Source of the DNA: Sulfurimicrobium sp031426915
GTDB taxonomy: Bacteria > Pseudomonadota > Gammaproteobacteria > Burkholderiales > Sulfuricellaceae
Direction: 5' to 3'
DNA: 64,000 nucleotides
NCBI GenBank assembly: GCA_031426915.1
Contig: JASJPB010000011.1
Coordinates: forward strand, 1-64,000
Shown: positions 51,549 to 60,577 of the stretch, in pieces
How positions within the stretch are numbered: the first letter of the stretch is position 1
How the letters are laid out: each line of letters opens with the position of its first letter
The notes under the pieces: model-generated
The model's database searches: none
What the model saw: only the letters and a program-made list of their open reading frames with translations
Told to the model about the DNA's origin: nothing
Translations under genes and position numbers: made by a program

Positions 51549-51851
51549 GTGTCCGGCAACCAGGTCATGCTGAGCGGCCAGATCGTTACGGTTGATCCCT
51601 TGCGTTATACACCGGCTGGTATTCCGGCGCTGAATCTGACCCTCGGTCACCGCTCCATACAAGTGGAAGCAGGAATGGAACGAGAAGTCGAGTGTGAAGT
51701 GCCGGTGATGGTGTTGGGAGATCAGGCGCAACAGGCGGCCCGCTGCAAAGTTGGCGACGGCCTTAAAGTTCAGGGTTTTCTGGCACGCAAAAGCCGCAAC
51801 AGTTCGTACCTTGTGTTGCATGCAAACAGAATTGAATTAAACGATATTTAA
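51549..51851 (+). CDS. priB: Primosomal replication protein N
   Basis: This 100-residue OB-fold protein binds single-stranded DNA and helps PriA reload DnaB at stalled forks. It begins at a GTG directly after the rpsF stop, a start typical for this gene in betaproteobacteria. Motifs include SGQIVTVDPLRYTPAGIPALNLTL and a final RIELNDI. Its place between rpsF and rpsR is conserved in beta- and gammaproteobacteria and supports the taxonomic inference. Confidence 0.93.
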   Translation: MSGNQVMLSGQIVTVDPLRYTPAGIPALNLTLGHRSIQVEAGMEREVECEVPVMVLGDQAQQAARCKVGDGLKVQGFLARKSRNSSYLVLHANRIELNDI

Positions 51852-51864
51852 AGAGGTATTTAAA

Positions 51865-52092
51865 ATGGCACGTCAAATGTTCCGGCGCAAGCGCTTCTGC
51901 CGCTTCACCGTTGAAGGCATCAAGGAAATCGATTACAAGGATGTGGATCTGCTCAAGGATTTCATTTCCGAGAACGGCAAGATTATTCCGGCCCGTATTA
52001 CCGGGACCAAAGCCCGCTACCAGCGCCAGCTGGGCACCGCTATCAAGCGTGCCCGTTTCCTGGCTCTGATGCCTTACACTGACCAGCACTGA
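51865..52092 (+). CDS. rpsR: 30S ribosomal protein S18
   Basis: This 75-residue protein contains RRKRFCRFTVEGIKEIDYKD and TKARYQRQLGTAIKRARFLALMP, both typical of S18. It forms a heterodimer with S6. A ribosome site (AAAGAGG) precedes the ATG. Confidence 0.97.
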   Translation: MARQMFRRKRFCRFTVEGIKEIDYKDVDLLKDFISENGKIIPARITGTKARYQRQLGTAIKRARFLALMPYTDQH

Positions 52093-52109
52093 TAGAGAAG
52101 GGAGATATC

Positions 52110-52559
52110 ATGCAAGTAATTCTTCTGGAAAAACTGGCCAACCTGGGTCAACTGGGCGATGTAGTCAAGGTCAAGGACGGTTACGGCCGTAACTTTCTGA
52201 TCCCGCAAAAGAAGGCAAAGCGCGCAACGGAAGCAAACCTGGCTGAATTTCAGGCCAAGCGCGTCGAACTGGAAAAAGCCCAGGCTGAAATTCTGGTCGC
52301 CTCCCAGGCCCGTGCCGAGAAAATCAATGGCATCACGGTACAGATCGCACAGAAAGCCGGCGTTGATGGCCGTCTGTTCGGTTCCGTGACCACCGCTGAC
52401 ATTTCCGAAGCCCTCAAGGGACAAGGTTTTGAAGTGGCGAAATCAGAGGTGCGTCTGCCTAACGGCCCGTTGAAGCAAGTGGGCGATTCCTCCGTGGATC
52501 TGTCCCTGCACACCGACGTGACCGCAACCATTACCGTATCGGTAGTGGCAGCGAGTTAA
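52110..52559 (+). CDS. rplI: 50S ribosomal protein L9
   Basis: This 149-residue two-domain protein binds 23S rRNA near the L1 stalk. The N-terminal domain begins MQVILLEKLANLGQLGDVV, followed by the conserved GYGRNFLIPQKKA, a long connecting helix and a C-terminal domain. It is the last gene before a strong terminator. Confidence 0.97.
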   Translation: MQVILLEKLANLGQLGDVVKVKDGYGRNFLIPQKKAKRATEANLAEFQAKRVELEKAQAEILVASQARAEKINGITVQIAQKAGVDGRLFGSVTTADISEALKGQGFEVAKSEVRLPNGPLKQVGDSSVDLSLHTDVTATITVSVVAAS

Positions 52560-52577
52560 GCGTTCCTGCAATGTCAG

Positions 52578-52605
52578 AAAAAGGGCTGGCAACAGCCCTT
52601 TTTTT
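52578..52605 (+). terminator. Intrinsic terminator of the rpsF-rplI operon
   Basis: An 11-bp stem (AAAAAGGGCTG / CAGCCCTTTTT) with a GCAA tetraloop is followed by T residues, 19 bases after the rplI stop. Confidence 0.93.
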
Positions 52606-52692
52606 GTTTCTGCTGTTTCTTTAACTTGCCATGGTTGATAATTCCACTTCGAACCGTGAAACTTTCACTTTAAGTCTGGTCAATACTATTCA

Positions 52693-54057
52693 ATGAGCGA
52701 CCCCCAACTCGACGCCATCAAGCTTCCTCCGCATTCCATCGAGGCCGAACAATCCGTTATCGGCGGCCTGTTGCTGGAGAATAGTGCCTGGGACAGGATT
52801 GCCGACGTGGTGGCGGAAAGCGATTTTTATCGCCACGACCATCGCCTGATTTTTCGCCACGTTTTCAGGTTGCTCGAAGGCGGCAAGCCAGCGGACGTGG
52901 TTACGGTATCCGAATCACTGGAAAATAGCGCCGAACTGGGCAATGTCGGCGGATTGGCCTACCTTGCCGCGTTGGTGCAAAACACGCCGAGCGCCTTCAA
53001 CATCAAGCGCTACGCCGAAATCGTGCGTGACCGGGGTGTCATGCGCAAACTGGCCGAAGTGGGCACGGCAATTTCAGACAGTGCCTACAATCCTCTCGGG
53101 CGTAATGCCGGCCAGTTGCTGGACGAGGCGGAAGGCAAGGTATTTGAAATCGCCGAAGCCAACGCTCGCGGCAAGCAGGGTTTCGTGGAGATTCAACCGC
53201 TCCTGATCCAGGTGGTGGAGCGTATTGACGAGCTGTTCCAGCGCGATAATCCCAATGAAGTTACCGGCATCCCCACTGGTTTCCATGATCTGGACCAGAA
53301 GACCTCGGGCCTCCAACCGGGCGACCTGATTATCGTAGCGGGCCGTCCCAGTATGGGAAAGACCGCATTTTCCATCAATATCGGCGAGAATGTCGCGCTG
53401 AATACCGGACTTCCGGTTGCCATTTTCAGTATGGAAATGGGCGGCGCCCAGTTGGCGATGCGTATGATCGGCTCGGTGGGCAAGCTGGACCAGCAAAAGA
53501 TCCGCACCGGGCGGCTGCAGGACGAGGATTGGCTGCGACTGACCAACGCCGTGGGCAAGCTTAACGACGCGCCGATCCACATCGACGAAAGCGGTGCCCT
53601 CACCGCCCTTGAATTGCGTGCCAGGGCACGCCGCCTGCACCGCCAGTGCGGCAAGCTGGGCTTGATCATCATCGACTATTTGCAGCTCATGAGCGGCAGT
53701 GGCGGCGGAGAAAACCGCGCCACGGAAATTTCGGAGATTTCCCGCTCCCTCAAAGCCCTGGCGAAAGAACTGGAAGTGCCGGTGATTGCTTTGTCGCAGC
53801 TCAATCGCAGTCTCGAACAGCGCCCCAACAAACGCCCGGTCATGTCTGACCTGCGTGAATCCGGCGCTATCGAGCAGGACGCCGACGTGATACTTTTCAT
53901 TTACCGCGACGAAGTATACAACCCCGACTCCCAGGAAAAGGGCACCGCCGAGATCATCATCGGCAAGCAGCGTAACGGCCCCATCGGTACGGTAAGAATG
54001 ACTTTCGTCGGCGAATATACGCGCTTCGAGAATTACGCCCACGGAAGCGATTACTAG
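52693..54057 (+). CDS. dnaB: Replicative DNA helicase
   Basis: This 454-residue hexameric 5'-3' helicase unwinds DNA at the replication fork. The N-terminal collar domain (HSIEAEQSVIGGLLLENSAW) is followed by a RecA-like domain with Walker A GRPSMGKTAF, the LIIIDYLQLM Walker B segment and LSQLNRSLEQRPNKRP. The length is normal and no intein is present. It is followed four bases later by alr. Confidence 0.97.
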   Translation: MSDPQLDAIKLPPHSIEAEQSVIGGLLLENSAWDRIADVVAESDFYRHDHRLIFRHVFRLLEGGKPADVVTVSESLENSAELGNVGGLAYLAALVQNTPSAFNIKRYAEIVRDRGVMRKLAEVGTAISDSAYNPLGRNAGQLLDEAEGKVFEIAEANARGKQGFVEIQPLLIQVVERIDELFQRDNPNEVTGIPTGFHDLDQKTSGLQPGDLIIVAGRPSMGKTAFSINIGENVALNTGLPVAIFSMEMGGAQLAMRMIGSVGKLDQQKIRTGRLQDEDWLRLTNAVGKLNDAPIHIDESGALTALELRARARRLHRQCGKLGLIIIDYLQLMSGSGGGENRATEISEISRSLKALAKELEVPVIALSQLNRSLEQRPNKRPVMSDLRESGAIEQDADVILFIYRDEVYNPDSQEKGTAEIIIGKQRNGPIGTVRMTFVGEYTRFENYAHGSDY

Positions 54058-54061
54058 TTCC

Positions 54062-55117
54062 ATGTCCCGCCCGCTCCGCGCTTCCATCCATTTGTCCGCC
54101 TTGCGTCACAATCTTGGCGTGGTGAAAAAACACGCACCCCATTCCCGCGTCATGGCAGTGATCAAGGCCAACGGCTACGGCCACGGCATGCTGCGGGTGG
54201 CGCGAGCACTGGAAGCGGCGGACGGCTTCGCGGTGCTCGGTGTGCAGGAGGGGATCGCGTTGCGGGAAGCAGGTTTCACGCAGGAAGTTCTGTTGCTGGA
54301 GGGGTTTTTCACGCCGGATGAATTGCCGCTGCTGGCTAGGTATCGCTTGTCCTCCGTGGTGCATGCACAATGGCAACTCGATGCGTTGTCGCGGTTTCCG
54401 GCGGCGGAATCCATCCCGTTGTGGCTCAAGCTGAACACCGGCATGAACCGTCTCGGTTTTCAGCCCGAGGAATTTTCGGCTGTGTTGCAACGCCTGATAC
54501 AGGCGGGTGCGAATCTGACACTGATGACGCACTTTGCCCGTGCCGATGAAAGCGATGGCATGGTTGGCCAATTGTCGCGCTTCAACGATCTCACTGCGGA
54601 TGCAAAACTACCCTGCAGCATGGCCAATTCAGCGGCACTGCTGTGCGACCGGCAAACCCATGCCGACTGGGTGCGTCCCGGCATCATGCTCTACGGCGCT
54701 TCGCCGCTTGCCACTTCGGTATTCGACCTCAAGCCCGTCATGACCCTGCACAGCGAGATCATTGCCTTGTGCGACATCAGGGCGGGCGACGCGGTTGGCT
54801 ATGGCGGCACTTTTATTGCCCCATCCGACATGCGCATCGGCACCGTGGCTTGCGGTTATGCCGATGGCTACCCGCGCCATGCGCCAACGGGCACGCCGGT
54901 GCTGATCGATGGCCGACGCAGTCGAGTTATTGGTCGGGTTTCGATGGATATGCTGAGCGTCGATTTGAGCGTCACTCCCGCTGCGTGTGTCGGTTCCAGC
55001 GTGACTTTGTGGGGCGAAGGCCTGCCGGTGGAAGAAGTTGCCGGCGCTGCCGGGACCATCAGTTATGAACTCCTGTGCGCGGTGGCGCAGCGGGTGCCGA
55101 TGGTTGAGCTGCCATAG
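54062..55117 (+). CDS. alr: Alanine racemase
   Basis: This 351-residue PLP enzyme makes D-alanine for peptidoglycan. The PLP lysine lies in VIKANGYGHG near residue 39, and the second catalytic Tyr is in the DAVGYGGTF region. The C-terminal domain has VSMDMLSVDL. The order dnaB-alr-radA with gaps of a few bases suggests one operon. Confidence 0.95.
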   Translation: MSRPLRASIHLSALRHNLGVVKKHAPHSRVMAVIKANGYGHGMLRVARALEAADGFAVLGVQEGIALREAGFTQEVLLLEGFFTPDELPLLARYRLSSVVHAQWQLDALSRFPAAESIPLWLKLNTGMNRLGFQPEEFSAVLQRLIQAGANLTLMTHFARADESDGMVGQLSRFNDLTADAKLPCSMANSAALLCDRQTHADWVRPGIMLYGASPLATSVFDLKPVMTLHSEIIALCDIRAGDAVGYGGTFIAPSDMRIGTVACGYADGYPRHAPTGTPVLIDGRRSRVIGRVSMDMLSVDLSVTPAACVGSSVTLWGEGLPVEEVAGAAGTISYELLCAVAQRVPMVELP

Positions 55118-55119
55118 CC

Positions 55120-56475
55120 ATGGCCAAGGCGAAGTCCCTCTATACCTGCAGCGAGTGCGGCGGCCAGTCGCCCAAGTGGCAGGGCCAATGCCCGCATTGC
55201 ATGGCGTGGAATACGCTGCTTGAGGGCGTTGCGGAAACGGCCGCCACCAATCGTTACAACGCGCTCGCCGTCACCAGCAAGGTGCAGAGCCTGGGCGAGG
55301 TCGAGGCGCAGGAAGTGCCGCGCGAGCCGACCGGCATCGCGGAATTCGACCGGGTGCTGGGCGGAGGGCTGGTGCAGGGTGCGGTGGTATTGATTGGCGG
55401 CGATCCCGGCATCGGCAAGTCCACCCTGTTGTTGCAGGCTTTGTGCCACCTCAGCGCAAAGCACAATGTGCTCTACGTCAGTGGCGAGGAGTCGGCGCAG
55501 CAAATCGCATCGCGGGCCAAGCGGCTCGCGCTGGACGCAAAATCGGTACAACTGCTGGCTGAAATCAATCTGGAACGGATTCTCGCCACGCTGGCGGCAA
55601 ACAAGCCGGAAATGGCGGTGATCGACTCGATTCAGACCGTCTATTCCGAAGCGCTGCAATCCGCGCCCGGCAGCGTGGCCCAGGTGCGCGAGTGCGCGGC
55701 GCAGTTGACCCGCTTTGCCAAGCAGTCCGGCACCGCGGTGATCCTGGTCGGCCATGTCACCAAGGAAGGGGCGCTGGCGGGGCCGCGCGTGCTGGAGCAT
55801 ATCGTGGACACGGTGCTGTATTTCGAGGGCGACAGCAATTCCAGCTTCCGCCTGGTGCGGGCGTTCAAGAACCGCTTCGGCGCGGTCAACGAGCTGGGCG
55901 TGTTCGCCATGACGGAAAAAGGCTTGCGCGAAGTGAGCAATCCCTCGGCGCTGTTTCTTTCCCACCATGCCCAGGATGTGGCCGGCTCGTGCGTGATGGT
56001 GACCCAGGAAGGCACGCGGCCCCTGCTGGTCGAGATCCAGGCCCTGGTGGACGAGGCCCATGCGCCCAATCCGCGCCGCCTCTCGGTTGGCCTGGAGCAG
56101 AACCGTCTCGCCATGCTGCTGGCGGTGCTGCACCGGCATGCGGGTATCGCCTGTTTCGACCAGGATGTTTTCGTCAACGCAGTGGGCGGGGTGAAAATCA
56201 CCGAACCCGCCGCGGATCTGGCGGTGCTGCTGGCCATCGTGTCTTCCCTCAGGAACAGGCCGCTACCGGGCAAACTGGTGGTGTTCGGCGAGATCGGACT
56301 GGCGGGCGAAGTGCGGCCGGTGCAGCGCGGCCAGGAACGCCTCAGGGAAGCAGCCAAGCTGGGTTTTACCCACGCTGTTATTCCCAAGGCCAACATGCCC
56401 AGGCAGGGAATCGAAGGCATGGACATAACCACGGTGGAACGGCTGGAACAAGCCGTCGCCTATTGCAGAGGCTAG
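55120..56475 (+). CDS. radA: DNA repair protein RadA
   Basis: This 451-residue protein processes recombination intermediates by branch migration. It begins with a four-Cys zinc finger (CSECGGQSPKWQGQCPHC). A RecA-like core has Walker A GDPGIGKST, the RadA-specific KNRFGAVNELGVF motif follows, and a Lon-protease-like C-terminal domain ends it. It starts two bases after alr and is followed two bases later by the PP2C gene. Confidence 0.96.
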   Translation: MAKAKSLYTCSECGGQSPKWQGQCPHCMAWNTLLEGVAETAATNRYNALAVTSKVQSLGEVEAQEVPREPTGIAEFDRVLGGGLVQGAVVLIGGDPGIGKSTLLLQALCHLSAKHNVLYVSGEESAQQIASRAKRLALDAKSVQLLAEINLERILATLAANKPEMAVIDSIQTVYSEALQSAPGSVAQVRECAAQLTRFAKQSGTAVILVGHVTKEGALAGPRVLEHIVDTVLYFEGDSNSSFRLVRAFKNRFGAVNELGVFAMTEKGLREVSNPSALFLSHHAQDVAGSCVMVTQEGTRPLLVEIQALVDEAHAPNPRRLSVGLEQNRLAMLLAVLHRHAGIACFDQDVFVNAVGGVKITEPAADLAVLLAIVSSLRNRPLPGKLVVFGEIGLAGEVRPVQRGQERLREAAKLGFTHAVIPKANMPRQGIEGMDITTVERLEQAVAYCRG

Positions 56476-56477
56476 GA

Positions 56478-57254
56478 ATGACGACATCCGCTTTCCGTTG
56501 GGAGTTTGCCGGTGCCAGCGATACCGGCCGGGTTAGACCCGAAAACGAGGACACCATTGCCTGGGACCATGATCTTGGACTGGTGCTGTTGGCGGACGGC
56601 ATGGGCGGTTACCACGGTGGCGAGGTGGCCAGCAGGCTGGCCGTGGATTCGATACTTGAGTCTATGCGCAACCCGCTTGCTGCCCATTGGCGCGAGGAGG
56701 AATGGGCGCAACAGGTCAGCGAACCGGTATTGAAGCTCTATGCGGCGGTTAGCGAGGCCAACCAGGCTGTCTATGAGGCCGCGCTCAGGCAACCCGAGTA
56801 CGAGGGCATGGGCACCACGCTGTTGGCTATCTATTTCCACGGAGATCGGGCAACCCTTGCGCATATTGGCGATTCGCGCATTTACCTGTGGCGCAATAAC
56901 GCGCTAACCCAACTCACGGTGGACCATACGCTCATCCAGGAGCAGATCGAAAGCGGCGAAATCACCCCTGAAGGGGCTTCGTTGTCCACTAACCGCGGTG
57001 TGTTGACGCGAGCCCTGGGCGTTGACCCGGTGGTGGAAGTGGACATGCGCGAGTTGATGCTACAGGACGGGGATATTTTTCTGCTTTTTTCGGACGGGTG
57101 TTACGATTTGCTCGCTCAAGCTGAGGTGCTTTCCGCTCTGGAAGAACACCATGGAGATATAGACGGACTGGCGCACAAGTTGGTGCAAAAAGCCAATGAA
57201 AATGGCGGCTACGACAACATCTCGGCCGTTGTGGCACGCGTGTTAATGGACTGA
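56478..57254 (+). CDS. PP2C-family Ser/Thr phosphatase (copy 1)
   Basis: This 258-residue phosphatase of the bacterial PP2C (Stp/PppA) type dephosphorylates Ser/Thr residues with two metal ions. Metal-binding motifs are intact: GRVRPENEDT, LADGMGGY, HIGDSRIYLW, FSDGCYDL and GGYDNISAV. It follows radA closely and is paired with a FHA protein four bases downstream. The same pair recurs at 60578-62106. Confidence 0.93.
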   Translation: MTTSAFRWEFAGASDTGRVRPENEDTIAWDHDLGLVLLADGMGGYHGGEVASRLAVDSILESMRNPLAAHWREEEWAQQVSEPVLKLYAAVSEANQAVYEAALRQPEYEGMGTTLLAIYFHGDRATLAHIGDSRIYLWRNNALTQLTVDHTLIQEQIESGEITPEGASLSTNRGVLTRALGVDPVVEVDMRELMLQDGDIFLLFSDGCYDLLAQAEVLSALEEHHGDIDGLAHKLVQKANENGGYDNISAVVARVLMD

Positions 57255-57258
57255 TCCT

Positions 57259-58002
57259 ATGTCAAAACTTGTATTGCACGAAGAGAATGACGGCACGCGC
57301 GAATTTCCCCTGGATCGCGAACGCATCACGCTCGGGCGCAAGGCGCAAAACGATATCCATCTCGATGGTTCGGCGGTGAGCGGCATTCATGCCGTTATTA
57401 TCACGCTGGGAAGCGACTCCTTTCTGGAAGATTTGAACAGTACCAACGGTACCCGGGTCAACCAGAAAAGTGTGCACAAATGCGTGCTCCATGACGGGGA
57501 TGAGATCAAGATCGCCGGCTATAAATTCACCTTCGTCAGCGAGGTTGTCGCGCAAAACTCACCCGGTCGGACACTATCCGCAACACCGAATCCCCATCTT
57601 GTCGCTCACGTCAACCAAACTGCCCTGGACGCGATCACCTTGATGCCGGAGCTGACAGAATTACGCTCTTCCACCGCCATGGGTATGCCAGTTCCCGGCG
57701 GGACGGTTGCCCTGCATACGCAGCCTTCGCAAGAAGGTACGGCCATGGGTGTGATCCGGATTCTTGCCGGCGCAGGTTCGGGACAGATTCTCGAACTGGT
57801 CAGATCGGTCACCACACTGGGCAAACCCGGCTTGCAAGTGGCGGCGATCACGCGGCGGGAGGGGCGTTACTATCTGGGCCTGGTGGAGGGTGAGGAGTTG
57901 CCACTGGTCAACGCTACGCCACTCAATGCCTTGCCTTATTTGTTGCAGCACGGGGATGTCATCAGCATTGCCGGAATTCAGCTCGAATTCACCTTGAAAT
58001 AA
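57259..58002 (+). CDS. Two-FHA-domain phosphopeptide-binding protein (copy 1)
   Basis: This 247-residue protein has a canonical N-terminal FHA domain (about residues 20-95; GRKAQND, SGIHA, LNSTNGTRVN) that binds phosphothreonine. A C-terminal FHA-like domain (about 160-247) lacks the GR, SxxH and NGT signature residues and is probably a degenerate duplicate. It is probably co-transcribed with the PP2C phosphatase. Its partner kinase may be the one at 59087-60418. Confidence 0.85.
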   Translation: MSKLVLHEENDGTREFPLDRERITLGRKAQNDIHLDGSAVSGIHAVIITLGSDSFLEDLNSTNGTRVNQKSVHKCVLHDGDEIKIAGYKFTFVSEVVAQNSPGRTLSATPNPHLVAHVNQTALDAITLMPELTELRSSTAMGMPVPGGTVALHTQPSQEGTAMGVIRILAGAGSGQILELVRSVTTLGKPGLQVAAITRREGRYYLGLVEGEELPLVNATPLNALPYLLQHGDVISIAGIQLEFTLK

Positions 58003-58090
58003 GGACGCACCAGAAGGTGTTTTAAGAATGCTTCCGGCAATTCGGCAGCGCAAAAATATTGAATTCCAAATTACCGAGTTACAGGATTAC

Positions 58091-58555
58091 ATGCCAAAGC
58101 CACTATCATCTCTGCTCTTAGCCGTTAGCGCTGTGTTGATTTTAACCTCGTGTAACAACGAACCCAAAGACACTCATCCGGATCAGCCTGTCACCAAGCG
58201 CAAGGCTGTATTCAAGCAAATTATGCGTACCCTGGAACCACTGGGTATGGTGGTGCGGAATCGCCAGGACTACGACCGCCAAGAATTCCTCGCTGGCGCC
58301 CTCGAATTGAAACAACTGGCTTCTCGACCATGGATTTATTTCACCCCGGATAGCAATTACCCGCCTACCCGCGCCAAAGCAGAAATCTGGCTGAAGCCTG
58401 CCGAATTCATCCAGGCCCAGAAAAAATTGGAGGCGCTGACGGATCAACTCGCCAAAGCGGCGGAGAGCGGGAATCTGGAGGCTATTCGCCCTGTTGTAAA
58501 CGAAGTGGAGAAGAGTTGCCAGGGTTGTCATCGCCAATTCCGCAGCGGGGCTTGA
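58091..58555 (+). CDS. Cytochrome c'-like lipoprotein
   Basis: This 154-residue protein has a lipoprotein signal with lipobox LTSC. The four-helix body matches the cytochrome c'/c556 family (FKQIMRTLEPLG, then WIYFTPDSNYPPTRAKAEIW) and has a single haem site CQGCHRQFR at the very C-terminus. It is probably a membrane-tethered periplasmic haem protein for electron transfer or NO binding. The ATG at 58091 was chosen for the signal; an upstream in-frame codon at 58028 lacks a leader. Confidence 0.85.
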   Translation: MPKPLSSLLLAVSAVLILTSCNNEPKDTHPDQPVTKRKAVFKQIMRTLEPLGMVVRNRQDYDRQEFLAGALELKQLASRPWIYFTPDSNYPPTRAKAEIWLKPAEFIQAQKKLEALTDQLAKAAESGNLEAIRPVVNEVEKSCQGCHRQFRSGA

Positions 58556-58564
58556 ACAGCGGAA

Positions 58565-59083
58565 TTACTTTTTCTTTTTCCTGCTGGCTGTTTCAGCCTT
58601 TACATCCCGGAATGCCGGCCCCCACATGGGATGCCCGGCCTCGGCGGGGGTTAATTCGAATTTGGGGTTGAGATTGAAAACTTTCCTGAACTCGGCGCGG
58701 CAGGCCATTTTTTCCCCGGAAATGCAGTAAATGAAGGCCAGAAATTTGTGCGCCGTTACTTGGTCTCCGACAGACACCAGGCCATCTTCAAGGGCATTCT
58801 GGAAATGGCTGGCTGCGTTCTTGTAATCGCCCTCTTCATAATTCCTGATCCCTTTGTTTAATTCCTGATCCGCCTTGCGCACGGCGGGCGGTTGGGGCTT
58901 TTCCACTGGTTCTGGCTTCTTTGCAACAGACTCCTCGGCAGTTTTCTGGGCGGGCACCTCTTCGGCTTTGTGGTGAGCCGGTTTGTCTGGCGTTTTCGTG
59001 GTGGGTAGTGAAGTACAGCCGGATGATGCCAAGATCAGGGCCGCAGCAAGGGCGTGTAAGGTGAAGCCGTGTCGAATCTTCAT
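58565..59083 (-). CDS. TssQ-like T6SS-associated lipoprotein
   Basis: This 172-residue lipoprotein has lipobox SSGC, a Lys/Pro/Glu-rich linker (about residues 30-70) and a TPR-like globular domain (ELNKGIRNYEEGDYKNAASHFQNAL, then FIYCISGEKMACRAEFRKVFNLNPKFEL). It closely resembles TssQ-family lipoproteins found with type VI secretion genes in betaproteobacteria. No core tss gene is present here. It lies three bases past the stop of the Ser/Thr kinase and probably shares its transcript. Confidence 0.7.
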   Translation of the reverse strand: MKIRHGFTLHALAAALILASSGCTSLPTTKTPDKPAHHKAEEVPAQKTAEESVAKKPEPVEKPQPPAVRKADQELNKGIRNYEEGDYKNAASHFQNALEDGLVSVGDQVTAHKFLAFIYCISGEKMACRAEFRKVFNLNPKFELTPAEAGHPMWGPAFRDVKAETASRKKKK

Positions 59084-59086
59084 TAA

Positions 59087-60418
59087 TTAATTGAATTTAT
59101 GTCTTATTTTATGGGATGTGTCAGCCAGGAGGTCAACTGTTTCGATGTAAGGCGTGAAGCCAGCGTTCCGAAGCTCAATTGTATGCTTTCCTGGCGCAAG
59201 TTTCAGCTCATTAAGCGGGGGAGACACCCCTGCACTAGTGCCGTCCACAAATACTTCGCCCCAAGGGGTCACTGCTAAAACCAGGGTGGCCATGGTTAGG
59301 GGCACTGCTTCCGGTAGGGGTGGTGATTCCACTGCCGTAACCGTGAGGGCATCTGGTGCTGGCGTATTGCCCGGGATGGAGGATGTGCCCCGGTTCAGGG
59401 CCCAGATTCCGATCAATAACAGCGCCACACCTGCCGCAATTAATGCTGCGTATTTCCAGTCGCGCCGCGCTGGAGTGACCCGTTGCGACAGGGTTCCCGT
59501 TGCCAATACCATTGTTTGATCTGCAACTTGGCGGGGTTTGGTGCGACGTTCCAGTGAGCGTGGCTTGTCGTCTGCGTGCGCGTAAAAATCCTCCGGTACC
59601 TGCAGTGTTTTGTAGTTGCGAAGGTCTTCCGCCATTTTCGTTGCGTTCTCATAGCGCTCGTCTGGATGTTTGGCCAGCGCTCTTGCGAGGATATAGTCAA
59701 AAGCCTCGGGTAACTCGGGTCTAATGGTTTTTGGCGCGATCGGCATTTCGTTCAAAATGCGATACATGATGGTGCTGATATTGTCGCCACTGAAGGGCGA
59801 TTTTCCGGTCAGCATTTCATACAGCACCACACCCAGGGAAAAAATGTCGGAACGGCCGTCCAGGTCCTGGCCCACCACTTGTTCCGGGGACATGTATTTG
59901 GGTGAGCCCAGCACCATTCCGGCCATGGTGCGGGATGAGGAGGGTATCAACGCAATGCCGAAATCGGTGATTTTTGCCACCCCATTCTTCAGGATCATGA
60001 TGTTGGACGGCTTGATGTCGCGATGTACTACCTCATGTTCGTGGGCGAAGGCGAGGCCATCGGCAACCTGTGCGGCAATTTCGACAATCCGGTCGAGGGA
60101 GAGCGCTTCCTCGGCATCGAGTATGTCCCGCAGCTCCACGCCTTCCAGAAATTCCATCGCCATGTAGGCGATGTTGTCGGTATTTCCCACATCGTGAATG
60201 GTGACGATATTGGGATGATTGAGCCGGCCGGCCGAACTGGCTTCGCGGTAGAAGCGCTTTTCAAATTCTTCGAATTCGTCTTTTGATAATTCAAGACTGA
60301 TGGTCTTGATCGCGACAGTTCGCTCGAGCAACGGATCGTTTGCCCGGTATACCACCCCCATCGCGCCTTGGCCGATCTCGGATGTGATTTCGTAACGGCC
60401 GATTGTTTTATTGATCAT
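59087..60418 (-). CDS. Ser/Thr protein kinase with C-terminal PEGA domain
   Basis: This 443-residue membrane kinase has a Hanks-type domain (about residues 8-270) with GQGAMGVVYRAND, VAIKTI, HRDIKPSNIM and ITDFGIAL, all intact. One membrane segment lies near residue 335, and an external PEGA domain (about 375-443; VFVDGTSAGVSPP) follows, probably a cell-wall or polysaccharide contact. It is divergent from a PP2C-FHA pair and upstream of a TssQ-like gene. Together they resemble the PpkA-PppA-Fha circuit of T6SS control, which is an inference. Confidence 0.93.
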   Translation of the reverse strand: MINKTIGRYEITSEIGQGAMGVVYRANDPLLERTVAIKTISLELSKDEFEEFEKRFYREASSAGRLNHPNIVTIHDVGNTDNIAYMAMEFLEGVELRDILDAEEALSLDRIVEIAAQVADGLAFAHEHEVVHRDIKPSNIMILKNGVAKITDFGIALIPSSSRTMAGMVLGSPKYMSPEQVVGQDLDGRSDIFSLGVVLYEMLTGKSPFSGDNISTIMYRILNEMPIAPKTIRPELPEAFDYILARALAKHPDERYENATKMAEDLRNYKTLQVPEDFYAHADDKPRSLERRTKPRQVADQTMVLATGTLSQRVTPARRDWKYAALIAAGVALLLIGIWALNRGTSSIPGNTPAPDALTVTAVESPPLPEAVPLTMATLVLAVTPWGEVFVDGTSAGVSPPLNELKLAPGKHTIELRNAGFTPYIETVDLLADTSHKIRHKFN

Positions 60419-60577
60419 GGGACCGGATTATAAAAGCTGGCAGTCGGTTTGAGGCGTATTAGCACTAATTTTTAGATATCCTGTAAATACATCCTTGCTA
60501 GTGGCGGAAGTGGATGCGAGAATGCCAAACAAATACGCCTGCGCTACACATAATAATGATATCGAGGGACATAGGGA

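Noticed and set aside
58565..60418. Complete type VI secretion cluster
   Set aside because: Only a TssQ-like lipoprotein and kinase/phosphatase/FHA genes are seen; no tssB, tssC, tssM, clpV, hcp or vgrG occurs in the window.
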